A stretch of DNA of 64,000 bases from Agarophyton chilense. Taxonomy: Eukaryota; Rhodophyta; Florideophyceae; Gracilariales; Gracilariaceae. The stretch covers positions 1,116,001-1,180,000 of the forward strand of contig JARGXX010000129.1 in NCBI GenBank assembly GCA_030374765.1, written 5' to 3'. This document shows, piece by piece, positions 34,304 through 44,740 of the stretch. The position numbers were made by a program, and so were the translations under genes. How positions within the stretch are numbered: position 1 is the first letter of the stretch; every line of letters starts with the position of its first letter. The notes under the pieces were generated by a model, which did no database searches, was not told the DNA's origin, and was given only the letters and a program-made list of their open reading frames with translations.

Positions 34304-35451
34304 CAGTGGAGCTCATTTCACACCAAATAAAAACAAGTCAAAAACACTGTTTCAAAAGTATATCCTTTATACAATCAATAGATAAACTTGGCTTGTGGCC
34401 CGCTTATGACACGCTCTGAACAGTTGATAATCGTGTAGTTAGTATGTCAGGGTGTGATTTCAGCAGATATAGCTCGAAAAATCAAGCGCAGCCCGAAAAT
34501 TATCAGCAACGTCATCAAAACTGCTACAATATAGGAAATAAAGCGTTCATCCGGCCGTTTTTCGTCACTATCTCCCACTGATAAGGTCTAAGGTAAGCGA
34601 AAACTGTGCCGTAGCATTTGATCATGCAGCAAAATTGTCAAAAATCCGAATTTGCCCTAATGAAGATCTACTATATGGAATAAAGATTATACTCAAAATT
34701 TGTTCAAGTACACAAAGATGACGAAATATCTTTTTAAACCCATGACAAGAACAACTTTCTATATTGATCTGCTAAAAAAGCCTACTAGAAAACTGAAATG
34801 AATAATGTTATCTTTTCTGACGACAACATTTTGGCCTTGATGGTAAGGATTGCTTTAAATTTATTGGCATTATCTACGAAAAGAGTTTATTTTCGAGAAG
34901 GCATTAATGATGCGCATCTGTTATGGTTTGGCTTGGAATATTGTCAAAAAGGCAACTAATATTGCTATTTTGAAAGCACTATGAAATATGAGAAGTATGA
35001 TGACGTTCTAGAAAACAATTTGCTACCATTTTCATACTGTATGTACGGAGAAAACCTTATTTCTCAGCAGTATAATTGTTCTGTGCATATGTCTAAATTT
35101 ACGAAAAAGTGGTTCAACGCTTTAACTATGACGGTTATGGACTGATCTGGGCGATTTGTTGACCTTAAAAATCCTATCAAAAACAGTTTGGAAATGGTGG
35201 TCCGAATGAGTTATTAGCAAAAAAGGCAATTCGAGACATTGTTTTACGTGAAAAACTGTATTAAATATCGATAGGAAAAAGTGGACAGTAGTGTCATCAA
35301 TTCTTTCATAGAATCAATTTTTGAGCGCTTTTTGAGCGTTTTCCAGGATAATGAACTAAAACAAACTACTGAACTTGCGTTAAAGTGAAGATGATACAAT
35401 AAAGATTATGTTTTTGAGTCAGTATTTTTACCTTAAATTTTTGTCACACTG
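34304..35451 (+). mobile_element. Tc1/mariner transposon relic
   Basis: The left end CAGTGGAGCTCATTTCACA follows a TA dinucleotide; the right end is the inverse of CAGTGTGACAAAA. Across multiple frames the plus strand gives transposase fragments: a helix-turn-helix region (ISADIARKIKRSPKIISNVI), SDDNILAL at the first catalytic Asp (VFSDE position), LLWFGLEY (normally VMVWG) and VMD*SGRFVDLKNPIKN, which corresponds to the DWPARSPDLNPIEN motif. Many stops and frameshifts show it is ancient. The right-hand TA is not preserved. The size of about 1.15 kb fits the family. Confidence 0.72.
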
Positions 35452-35914
35452 TTTTTGTTATCTTTCCTGTAGCCAAAACGTCAATTTTCGGAATTTTTGG
35501 GCCAGGAATATGATTTTGAAACAGACATAACGTCTCGATAAAGCGAAAGCGGTTTTGCTTCCCTAAAGCTGCCCGAAGAATGAAGGGTTTGCATGCATGA
35601 TTTGAAGCAGTTAAAGCGGCTGTAGGGCATCTTCGAGACGCATGTGAGGAAAGAATGCTGTCGGGAGGAGGTGATCTTGCTTCAGCCTTAAGAACAGACG
35701 CCAGTTTTCGGTGGGTTTTGACGGTGGTGGTCAAGTGTGATTGCAATACTAGAGGGTTTTGGTAAACACAGTTCGGTAATTTTTTCTCGGTAGGAATGAA
35801 AAGAGTTTTGGAAATCGTACCGAAAAAAAGGGTTTGGCATTTAGTTCGATATTATTGTTGTGGGTAGCATCCGGGGTGGTGGAGACCGATGCGTAGCATC
35901 TGTAGCACGACAAG
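35452..35914. other. spacer upstream of the Harbinger transposase
   Basis: About 460 bp between the Tc1 relic and the Harbinger-like ORF. It probably contains the 5' end of the Harbinger element, but I could not identify a terminal inverted repeat or a 3-bp target duplication. Confidence 0.4.
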
Positions 35915-36991
35915 ATGCGCATCAGAGACGGCGAAATCCCGGAGATAAGGTGTCGAGCCAGCATGGCGCTGCTTTGCATAGCGAGATGTCGCAGAGCTGA
36001 CGTATCTAATGAACTTACAGCCTTTTTCATGCAAAAGGTGCAATATGAGGCAATTGAAGAAGCTCTCCAGATAGAAGGGCTGTTGAGTGTACGTTCCATA
36101 CGGTTCTATCTGGAAGTTCTAGTCGACACAAAGTGTTTGAAACGATTTAGATTCTTCAAAGCAGAAATACACAAGATCGTCGGCCTGCTGTCGTGGCCTG
36201 AAGCTCTAAAAGTGACTAAGAGAAGACGTTACAGGACAAGTTTTTTGGTTTCCTTTTGCTTGCTTGGTAGGAGGTTGAGCACTACATGTAGATGGTGGGA
36301 TTTGGAGCAGGAGTTCGGAATAAGGTCTTGACATCTGAACGAATTGTTCCAAGAGGCGTTGGGGTATGTGCAAAGCCGCTTTGGGAAAGCCCTTAGAGAG
36401 TATCGAGATAGTTTTCTGCAGGACCGTGCTCATGTTTATTCCGAATGTATCATAAAGGCTGGTGCGACCTACAGCGGTCATAAGCGACGCAATTGCTTAA
36501 AGTTTTAGGCCATCAGCCTGCCTGAAGAACTGATATTCAACCTCTTCGGTCCGTTAGAAGGACGAAGGCACGATATGACGCTTTACAGAAGATCGAACAT
36601 AGCTGTTGATCTGGAAAGGTCTTTGATGATCGGAGGTAGGCAGTTTTACCTGTCAGGAGACCCGGCGTATGTGTTGCGTCGGTAATAACAGATTGGTGTT
36701 CAAGGTGCTGCGTTGACGGACGGTGAAAAGGAGATTAAAAAACTGATTTAGGCATGCAAGATTGCAGTGGAGTGGGGTTTCAAGGATATCAAGAAATACT
36801 TTAGTCATGTTGCTGCACCACGAAAGCTATTCATTAGTCGGACACCGGCTGGACAATGGTATAATGGAGCAGCAATTCTATGAAACATGCGAAATTTTCT
36901 GTATGGCTCGCAAACCTCACAGCTCTTAGGCTGCCCATCACCTGACCTAGAGACCTACTTGACTGGGATGGGCATCTTGACAACCGAGTGA
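35915..36991 (+). pseudogene. PIF/Harbinger-type transposase relic
   Basis: From MRIRDGEIPEIRC the protein has the N-terminal pattern of HARBI1-like nucleases (RFFKAEIHKIVGLLSWPEAL, VTKRRRYRTSFLVSFCLLGR, CRWWDLEQEFG). After stops and a frame break near 36330 come FGKALREYRDSFLQDRAHVY, YSGHKRRNCLKF, LFGPLEGRRHDMTLYR (a hallmark with a catalytic Asp), DPAYVLRR and FKDIKKYFSHVAAPRK. It ends at TGA 36989-36991. The usual GFIDGT segment is not clear. It is convergent with the coiled-coil ORF that ends at 37088, an arrangement expected for a two-ORF Harbinger element. Confidence 0.78.
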
Positions 36992-37087
36992 AATGTTGCC
37001 AGCCCGACTCACTTTCGCCAGTACCGCATGGCGCCGCATTGAACGACCTGGCTTTCTATTATCGCTCGGAAAAACCTACAATACCAT

Positions 37088-37160
37088 CTAATCCTTCTTG
37101 GATCGCATCTCCTTTATAAATTCCAGCATCGACCTTTGCACTTCCAATCAAAGAGGTTTG
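37088..37160 (-). pseudogene. 3' end of Harbinger second ORF, detached by element C
   Basis: After the target site the minus strand reads L*LEVQRSMLEFIKEMRSKKD and then TAG at 37088-37090. It continues in frame from the coiled-coil ORF whose main part lies at 60791-61832 on the other side of element C. Confidence 0.6.
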
Positions 37161-37769
37161 TGTCGTAAAGTGGCAGAAGGGCTGACCTTTGAGGTTGTCA
37201 ATATACTACACTGACCTTGTAGGTGATGGATGCGAGGAATCATCGGCCATGCAGCTCCGGGCGAGCTACCATCTAGGTGTTGTCAGCCACGTGTAGTGTT
37301 GACATTTACCTTCTGGTTGAGTAATTGTTAGTAATTGTAATTGTAATTTTATTCATTTTAGTACAGTAGTGGAGTGGCCACCTGTCACTGTAGCCAGTGC
37401 TGGCCAGGTCTCTGACACTAGGTCAGAGACCGTGCCTTGCTGGCACCTCCCGGGTGATCTGGAGAGTGCAGTCCACTGCATATAGGGAACTGCACCTCCC
37501 CCATTCTTATCTGATAAAGACAGGCAGCATTTGGGTCACGACTATACCTTTTGGTTCATCGTTTCTCAACTACCACACAGGCTTTCCCGCGCGTCGACGC
37601 CTACCATCGTTCATCTACACGTTACAGGCTAGTTGCCCCGCCTTTTGGCCCTGCGCGTTTTCACGGTGCCCCGTTACCATCGAGGTTTACTACGTCTTCC
37701 TTCTTAGGTTGAGCGTCACCACGCTTCCGAAACAAGACAGAAGCATACTCCAGAGGTGATTGTACGACA
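37161..37769 (+). repeat. 5' LTR of element C
   Basis: 609 bp, TGTCGTA ... GTACGACA. It matches 60157-60790 with few substitutions, apart from an insertion in the right copy near 60710. Confidence 0.9.
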
Positions 37770-37772
37770 TCT

Positions 37773-37790
37773 TAGTCTCCCGATTTAGAA
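37773..37790 (+). other. primer-binding site of element C
   Basis: TAGTCTCCCGATTTAGAA, two changes from the site in A and E, 3 bp after the LTR. Confidence 0.75.
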
Positions 37791-37916
37791 CGTATTTTTA
37801 GGTTTCATCGTACCTTCACGGTTCACACGAGATTCCGAGAAGGATTGGACGGTCGTACACCTATTTGGTTTCAGGAAATCCCGCAAAGCAATACAGGACA
37901 CTACTATGGATCACAA

Positions 37917-40127
37917 ATGGAACGACTTAAAAGGAATACGCGAGGTGCAAGCGCCCCGCCAAGCCATAAAGGTCGTAAAGGAGCCCCATCGGCTCAACCG
38001 ATTCTGAAAAACGCCGAGGAGCTGCTCCGGCACCCTCGAAACAAAACCGGAAAGGTACATGGTCCGCCACCTATGGCAACGGAACCTCAAAGGGAATTAC
38101 CAATTGAGGTTGCAGCGGAGGAACTATGGCCTCAACTCGAAGAGTGAGCAAAAGTGTTCGTCACTTTCGCGGTCGAGGATGCATTAACCATAAAGGAGAA
38201 GTCGGATACCCGGATGGTTCCGCCCTCAATGGACGTCGATGCATTTACCCGTATTGTGGTTGACCGAGCAGCTCAAGAGCTATCGGACAGGATACCTGAA
38301 ATGGTGAAAGAGTATCTCTTTACAGATGCTAGAGAGCATATTTACCGTGCTGTGCGGGACCTTTGAGTTTCCCGAGGGATTCGCAGAATCCCGACCTACA
38401 CAGGTGACCATCGCAAAGCACATACCACAAGGGTTCGAAATGGGTCATTCCAGCCATTCCAAACACTTAAATACTGATAGTGAGTACCTACAAGGTCCAA
38501 GGCAGAGTCAAGAGGTCCTGGAAAAGGTAGATCCTCAAGACATTTATCTGCCACCAATTACTGGTTTCGTTCAAAATATACCCATGGAGGTGGTCCCAAG
38601 GACGATTCGTCTGACTCGTTGGATGAGCAACGAAGAAACCAAAAAGGGAAGAAGCGGAGGACGAAGAGGGGAAAGAATCAAGAGGATGATTCAGACCCCG
38701 ACTCGTCAGACTCCAGTTCCGATACGAGTTCATCGTCGGATGATGACCGTAAAGGTAAGAAGAAGAAGATACCGAACAGGTCGACGAAGAAGTCGTCGAA
38801 AAAGAACCGAAAGGGTAAAAAGTGATACAATGAGTCGCCCGACTCTGAGTCGGACACCGAAATAGACTTGGAGGTGCACCAGCCCTTGAACGATATTTTC
38901 ACCAAAAAGGTTGACTACAGGACTTATCGGTTGATCAACAAGTCTTCTGAATACACCCAAGAGGTTGCTCAGAAGATTACTAAGCACCACAAGAAGCTCA
39001 GCTTCCAAATGGGTGACGCAACCTTCACAGGTACGGATCCTATTGCGGTTATTGAGTTTATTCAGAAGTTCAAGCTTGCATGTGACCAAAATGGGTTTTC
39101 CGACGGCGCTGCTGTGTGACTATTTCAGTTTTACATGAAATGACAAGCACACTACTTGCTGCAGGGTAGGCTCCGCGGCAATACCTAAGCGATGGATGAC
39201 GATGGCACAGAGATGTTGGAGTCATACCCAGAAGTGGTCAATTTCCTTTTGGAAACATACGATACCGATGATGTTATCCAAGAGGCTTATTCGGAAGTCC
39301 TCGCCCACCATCAAAGGTCTGGGCAAACCGAATCGGAGTTTTCGCTCGCGCTGTGGAATCTGGCAACCCGCTGTGGTAAATTGTTCACTATCTCTCGGTT
39401 GAAGTCGCTATTTGCCGACAATGTCGACAAAGCGATCCTTTCCCAGGTACGCAATTACCTGGCCACTAACCGAATAGTAGACTACAATGGGCTGGCTCGA
39501 TACTTCCAGGGCCTTGGAGATACCCTTCGGCTGGGAAAGAGACCAGCCGTGCCTCCAACCTCGAAGGATAAACCGAAAAGGTCGGTCTTGGAAATTGAAG
39601 ATACCACAACCGCAGAGGGTAGCTCGCACCTCGAAGTACCTACAGGAACCGCCATTTACTTGGTAGCGACCCAGGGGCGCTTCTCGAAACCTTCGACGGT
39701 AGGAAATTGGTCGTCAACGCGTACAACACACTCGGTACAATCGCCGCCAAGTGCGGTGAGCTCGCATAGGATGCAGGGAGCGAGCTCCCATAATTCGCCA
39801 CCCACCTCCTAAGCCACTGCTCCTACCAACCATGCTTCGAGGCCCCCCTCAATGGTAACGTGAGACCCCCAAACTGGAGGCCTGGTTTGCTTGTTTTGTC
39901 TCGCGACATACCATTTGGCAAACAATTGTGCTAACTTACCTCCAGAGATGAGAGACCAGTTGATTCAGGCTCGCATGCAGAATCACCAACGCCTCTATGG
40001 GTCTTCAACGCAAGCACCAAATAGGTTCCAACCCCGTACACCGGTACAGGTCAATACCATCGAGGAAACACCAAACTTGGACTCAACCCCTCCCGTACAG
40101 GAGAAAAACACCGAGCGGTTGGCGTAA
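37917..40127 (+). pseudogene. gag: gag C
   Basis: All segments share one frame, interrupted by stops at 38145, 38364, 38823, 39117 and 39810 and by others between the pieces; no frameshift is needed. Start ATG 37917 (MERLKRNTRGASAPP). A Lys/Arg and Ser/Asp-rich region lies at 38619-38825, then the capsid with DYRTYRLINKSSEYTQ and TDPIAVIEFIQKFKLACDQN, and VVNFLLETYDTDDVIQEA. An intact CX2CX4HX4C knuckle (CLFCLATYHLANNC) is at about 39888-39930. The terminal TAA overlaps the pol ATG as TAATG. Confidence 0.86.
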
Positions 40128-40762
40128 TGGCCGAACCCAACCTGCAATCGGAAGGCCAATCGATACCCGGAACCTTGAAGGTGGAAGAGAACACGTCACA
40201 ACAAGTTCCACTTTGTCATATGAAGTACAACAACTATAAAGTACGTGCTTCAATGTGTCTCTCCGATCGCCTTGCGGTTCCGGTCACCTGCGCGCTGGAT
40301 ACGGGGGCCGGCCCAAACGTCCTGAACTCCCGCGTCATCTCTGAGGCGATACTTTGGAACTTGAGCCGACCTCCTGACAACAACCCGCTGGTGGACGCAA
40401 ATGAGCGCCCATTAAACCTTCGAGGTATGCTCACCACTGTGGTGCAGATAGGACACCTCAAGGTAAGACTGCAATTCTTTGTTGTCGACCGTTTGCCGAC
40501 AGAATGCCTACTAGGTACGAACTTCATTGACAGACATGTCAAATCAATCCTTCCTGGTTCCCATACCGTCGCCCTACGTCAGGGGGGACGAATTGCCATT
40601 TTAGGTAATATGGAAACCAAACGGGGGTGGTTCGTCAACCCGAAGAAGACGACATCCACCGAAACGGTCTATAACAAAGTGCACATTACCAAACAGGTTC
40701 TTATCCCGCCAATGCACCAAATATTGGTACCGGTGTCATGTGCGACCCCGGGCTGGTCATAA
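40127..40762 (+). pseudogene. pol: pol C: protease
   Basis: Starts with the ATG of the TAATG overlap. KYNNYKVRASMCLSDR precedes the active site ALDTGAGPNVLN (near 40300); the second strand reads PTECLLGTNFIDRHV. A frame change at about 40740 passes the reading to the next segment. The protease catalytic motif is intact. Confidence 0.85.
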
Positions 40763-41724
40763 TACAAAACCATCCGAGGTTAGCACATCGACCCCTCACC
40801 TTGATGGCCAACGGGATTGTCGACAACATCCCAAATCAACCCTTTAAGGTGTGTCTCAGTAACTTCAGCAGTCACGACGTGAAGTTGCCGAAAAGTACCA
40901 ATGTTGGCATCGCACTACCGGCACCACAAGGGGTCTTCACCGTAGCTCACACTGATCTCGGCGAGGTCGCCTTCGATAAGGAAGGTGGGTGCGCCAATAC
41001 GTCCACAACCACAAAGGTATCGATAAATACCAACTTGGAATCAAAGCTAACCGATAAGGCATCGGTAGACAAAGAAAAGGAACCTGACCCTGACAGGCAA
41101 TGGCAAGATACAGTCCAGATCGGTGAAGAAAACGGCGAACTGCGGGGCCGTATTCTCGACCTTCTGGAGAAGTTTGAAACTATGTGGTCACGCCATCTGG
41201 GCCAAATGAAGGCCACACAGCATCTCATCGAGCTCCGCCCTGACTCGAAGCTCATTTATCAGCAACCATACTGTGCAGGTCCGAAGGCGGGAGAAGTAGA
41301 ACTCAAAGAAGTGGAGCGAATGCTCCAAGAAGGTGTAATTGAACCACCCAACTCAGATTGGGCTAGTCCCGTGGTTCTGGTTCAGAAGAAAGGGGATAAC
41401 CGTATGAGGTTTTGCGTGGACTACAGGAGGTTCAATAGCGTGACCATCAGGGATTCGTACCCGATACCTAGAATGGATGAGTGCATCGACTCCTTGGGAG
41501 ATGCGCAGATATTTACCGCGTTGGATGCCAATTGTGGTTATTGGCAGGTACCTGTAGGTGAGGAAGATCGAGACAAAACGACCTTTACGTGCCATTCAGG
41601 TTTGTTTCCTTCATGCGGATGCCATACGGGTTGCACAATGCTCCAGCCACCTTTCAAAGGGCGCTGGAAATCATCCTTTCGAAGGTTAAATGGACAACCG
41701 CCTCGGTATACATCGATGATATAG
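40738..41724 (+). pseudogene. pol: pol C: linker and N-terminal reverse transcriptase
   Basis: Reads GLVIIQNHPRLAHRPLTLMA, then HLIELRPDSKLIYQQPYCAG, VIEPPNSDWASPVVLV, MRFCVDYRRFNSV, YPIPRMDECIDSLG and LDANCGYWQVP. A second frame change near 41590-41620 precedes the MPYGLHNAPATFQR motif. Confidence 0.87.
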
Positions 41725-42932
41725 TCATCTATTCCAGTTCGGTAGAAAAGCACTTTGCACACGTACGCACCGTACTAACCCTCCTAGCTAAGGCGGGGGT
41801 GACGCTGAAGCCACGCAAATGCGTCTTCTTTACCAGAATGGTTGAATACTTGGGCCACATTATAGGCCCTGGTACCCTAGAGGTTGCGCCGAGCAACATT
41901 AGAGCCGTACAGGAGGTCAAGTTGCCACGATCCCAGACAGACTTACGATCCTTTATAGGTTTATGTAACGTCTATCGTCGCTTCGTGAAGGGATTCGCGA
42001 AAATAGCGGCTCCCCTCAACAAAAAGCTCCAGAAAGGTGAACCTGAACGGTTTGAGAATCTATCGAACGACGAAATGGATACCTTTGAGGAATTGAAACG
42101 ATCGCTGGTGTCGCCTCCAATCTTAGCGTTACCGAAAACAGGTCTGCAGTACACGCTAGATGCAGATGCATCCCATGCCCAAATCGGTTGTTGTCTCTTG
42201 CAGGAGCGTCACAACGGAGAAAAACTACCTATAGGACACTGGAGACGCTCTATGAACGAGGCGGAACAGAACTACACGATAACCGAGAAGGAATGTCTAG
42301 CAGTAGTGTGGAGCATGTTGATGCTCCGTCCACACCTTTATAGTTAGCGCTTTACATTGCGCAAGGACCACGACGCCTTAAGATGGATCCTCGGACTCTC
42401 AGATGCGTCTGGTAGAGTTGCCCGTTGGAGGTTGAGACTGTCGGAGTTTGAATACGACGTACAGTACCGTCCAGGTATCAAGCACAACATAGCTGATGAT
42501 ATTTCACGCTTAAAAACCTCAGGGTTAGAGACGGGACCGGTGGACGATGATATCACTTGTTTTTTGGTGTCATCAAACCAAAATGGTACCGGCGAACACC
42601 TAGAAGGATGTTGGGACATACCTGAAGAAGGTGCCTTGCGGAACACCGACATGGCAACGCAGATATTGACCCTAGAGGAAACGAACGTCATGCCCGTTAC
42701 CCGAGAGCAATTTCTACGAGAACAGGCCCAAGATGCTTACTGCAGAACCCTGGCTGACCAAATTGGTTCCAAAGGATCACCATTTGATGTGGACCTCAAT
42801 GGGTACATCTTGAGAAGATCAACCTTGGATGGTAGCCTTCAAAAGGTGGTTCCGAAGGCGCTGCGCCCGAGAGTCTTGTATCTCGCGCAATACCCGCGAC
42901 TATCGGGACACCCCGGTGCCACCAGGATGTAA
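41589..42932 (+). pseudogene. pol: pol C: RT palm, RNase H and integrase zinc domain
   Basis: RMPYGLHNAPATFQRALEI, the catalytic YIDD at 41709-41720, then LRSFIGLCNVYRRFVKG, TLDADASHAQIGCCLL and EKECLAVVWSMLMLRPHL. A stop (TAG) at 42345-42347 is followed in the same frame by RNase H sequence (DHDALRWILGL, DISRL) and the integrase zinc region (YLAQYPRLSGHPGATR) to a TAA at 42930-42932. Catalytic residues are retained. Confidence 0.88.
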
Positions 42933-42938
42933 TATACC

Positions 42939-43777
42939 TTGAGGAAACAGTTCTATTTGCCTCATATGGCCCAGGATGTCTATATCTTTGTAGGTCAATG
43001 GGAATCCTGCGTTCGTTCCCGCGGTGGTATTCGAAAGCATCGAAAGTACCTCAAGCTGTTTCCAGCAGCGGGTTCACTGGAGTTTGTTTGTGTAGACCTT
43101 GTAGGACCACTTTCCAAGACCAAGAATGGGTATCACACGTTCTGGTGATCACCGACAGGTTCTCGAAGCTCACGAGAGCGATACCTTTAAAGGAGACGAA
43201 GTCAACAACGCTGGCAATCGCGTTCCTCAACAATTGGGTCTACCCGTACGGTGCACTACTGTACCTACTTACCGATAATGGTTAAAACCTGGCATCGAAG
43301 TTCTTCGAAGCAGTCTGTAACCTCTTGGGTTTCAAGCACTATTTCACTACTGCCTACCACCCGCAGACGAACGGACAGGTCGAGCGCTTTAACTTCACAT
43401 TGGTATCAAGGCTACGACACTACACGGAAGAGCACTAAACCGGGTGGGATGAGCTGGTGCAACCGCTCACCTACTCCTGTAACCTTCAGGTACACCGGTC
43501 AACGCAGACCACTCCCTTCGATTTGGTTCTTTCGCGCCACCCCCCAGGTATTGTAGTGCAGGGAGATCATACCACCAGCACTGCAGCTGGCGCACTGACC
43601 CCTGCCCAGGTCAAGCCAAATACCCTTGTGAGGTTGAGGAGGGCTCTCAAACATGCAGAGAGCCGTCTCACTGCAGCGCAGAAGCGGTACAAGGCCGACT
43701 ACGGCCGTAGGGTAACCAACGTGGTCTCTGTATCCTCGGGAAAATATGTCTACATAGACAACCCACCTTCAGGTTGA
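42939..43777 (+). pseudogene. pol: pol C: integrase core
   Basis: Across frame breaks near 43060-43150 and stops near 43285 and 43438 it reads LRKQFYLPHMAQDVY, FVCVDLVGPL (first Asp), ITDRFSKLTRAIPLK, LYLLTDNG (second Asp), FTTAYHPQTNGQVERFN (catalytic Glu) and TPFDLVLSRHPP. The triad is readable although the ORF is broken. Confidence 0.84.
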
Positions 43778-43825
43778 AGACCACGACCGAGTGATGAAGC
43801 AGAAAATGAAGCTTTTAATAGAGAT

Positions 43826-44362
43826 ATGAATTCGAAGCTTCTATCCCAATCAGTGGGACCTTATAAGGTATTGAACGCATCAGACCACACTGTTACTGTT
43901 GACCAAGATGGAATACCGAATACGATATCAATTGACCGTATTACGGTAGCACCTGAAACCGTTCAACATCGCATTGAGGCAGGCACCTCAGCCCGAGAGC
44001 CCAGAGCGATAGCCCTGGGCACTCGACCCTCGCAGGACCCCACCCAAATTGGGGCGGAAATGGAACCTCAAACGGTAACAGCGGGAGCTCCCGACCCGGC
44101 TCCCACACACGAAGTTCCCAACTCGGAGCATATGAACCCTCGAGGTGGCGTTCCCCCGAACGATCAGGACCAAACCTCAGAGGAATTTCCAGTTGACCAT
44201 CTTGTGAAACACACGCGAACCTACAATCGTCTGAATTACACCGTCAGATGGTACGGCTGGGGCTCAGAAGGGGACACCCTCGAACCCCCAGCCGCAATAC
44301 CCCCACACTTCCGTATCAGGTTTTGGCGCCGATGCAAGGAGCCGATGCCTGCAAACGGCTAA
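43826..44362 (+). pseudogene. pol: pol C: integrase C-terminus and chromodomain
   Basis: An open 178-codon piece with GPYKVLNASDHTVTVDQDG, a Pro/Glu-rich linker, and a chromodomain at about 44190-44340: VDHLVKHTRTYNRLN, YTVRWYGWGSEGDTLE and IPPHFRIRFWRR. It ends at TAA. A purine-rich stretch (AAGGAAGGGGAAGGAGAG) follows at 44390-44412 in the gap before the antisense ORF. Confidence 0.82.
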
Positions 44363-44740
44363 CCTTAGACCTTCGTGGTACTCAGGCCTAAGGAAGGGGA
44401 AGGAGAGACGTCGTTTTCCGCAGAAGGTGGACGCATATGCGTATCAGACTACCTACAACGGAGGACACGAAAGAACAACCGAATGGAACAGTAGACGAGA
44501 CATGAAGGGACAGCAATTTACTTGAAGAAGGACCTGTCGGTTTAGGAGCAACGGAATCAGGAATACCCGTGTTATTGACTACCCACGGAGGAAAACATGA
44601 AGAAATGCTAGGAGCCATCGACCTAAGAGGTAGTGAAGGAGCGGTAGCCCCGCCACTGGGGAGAGGAGTCGAAACCAAAAGAGGATGAACGAAAGGAACC
44701 GCCGGAGCAGGTTGCAAAACCGCACGGTTCAAGTTGGAAC

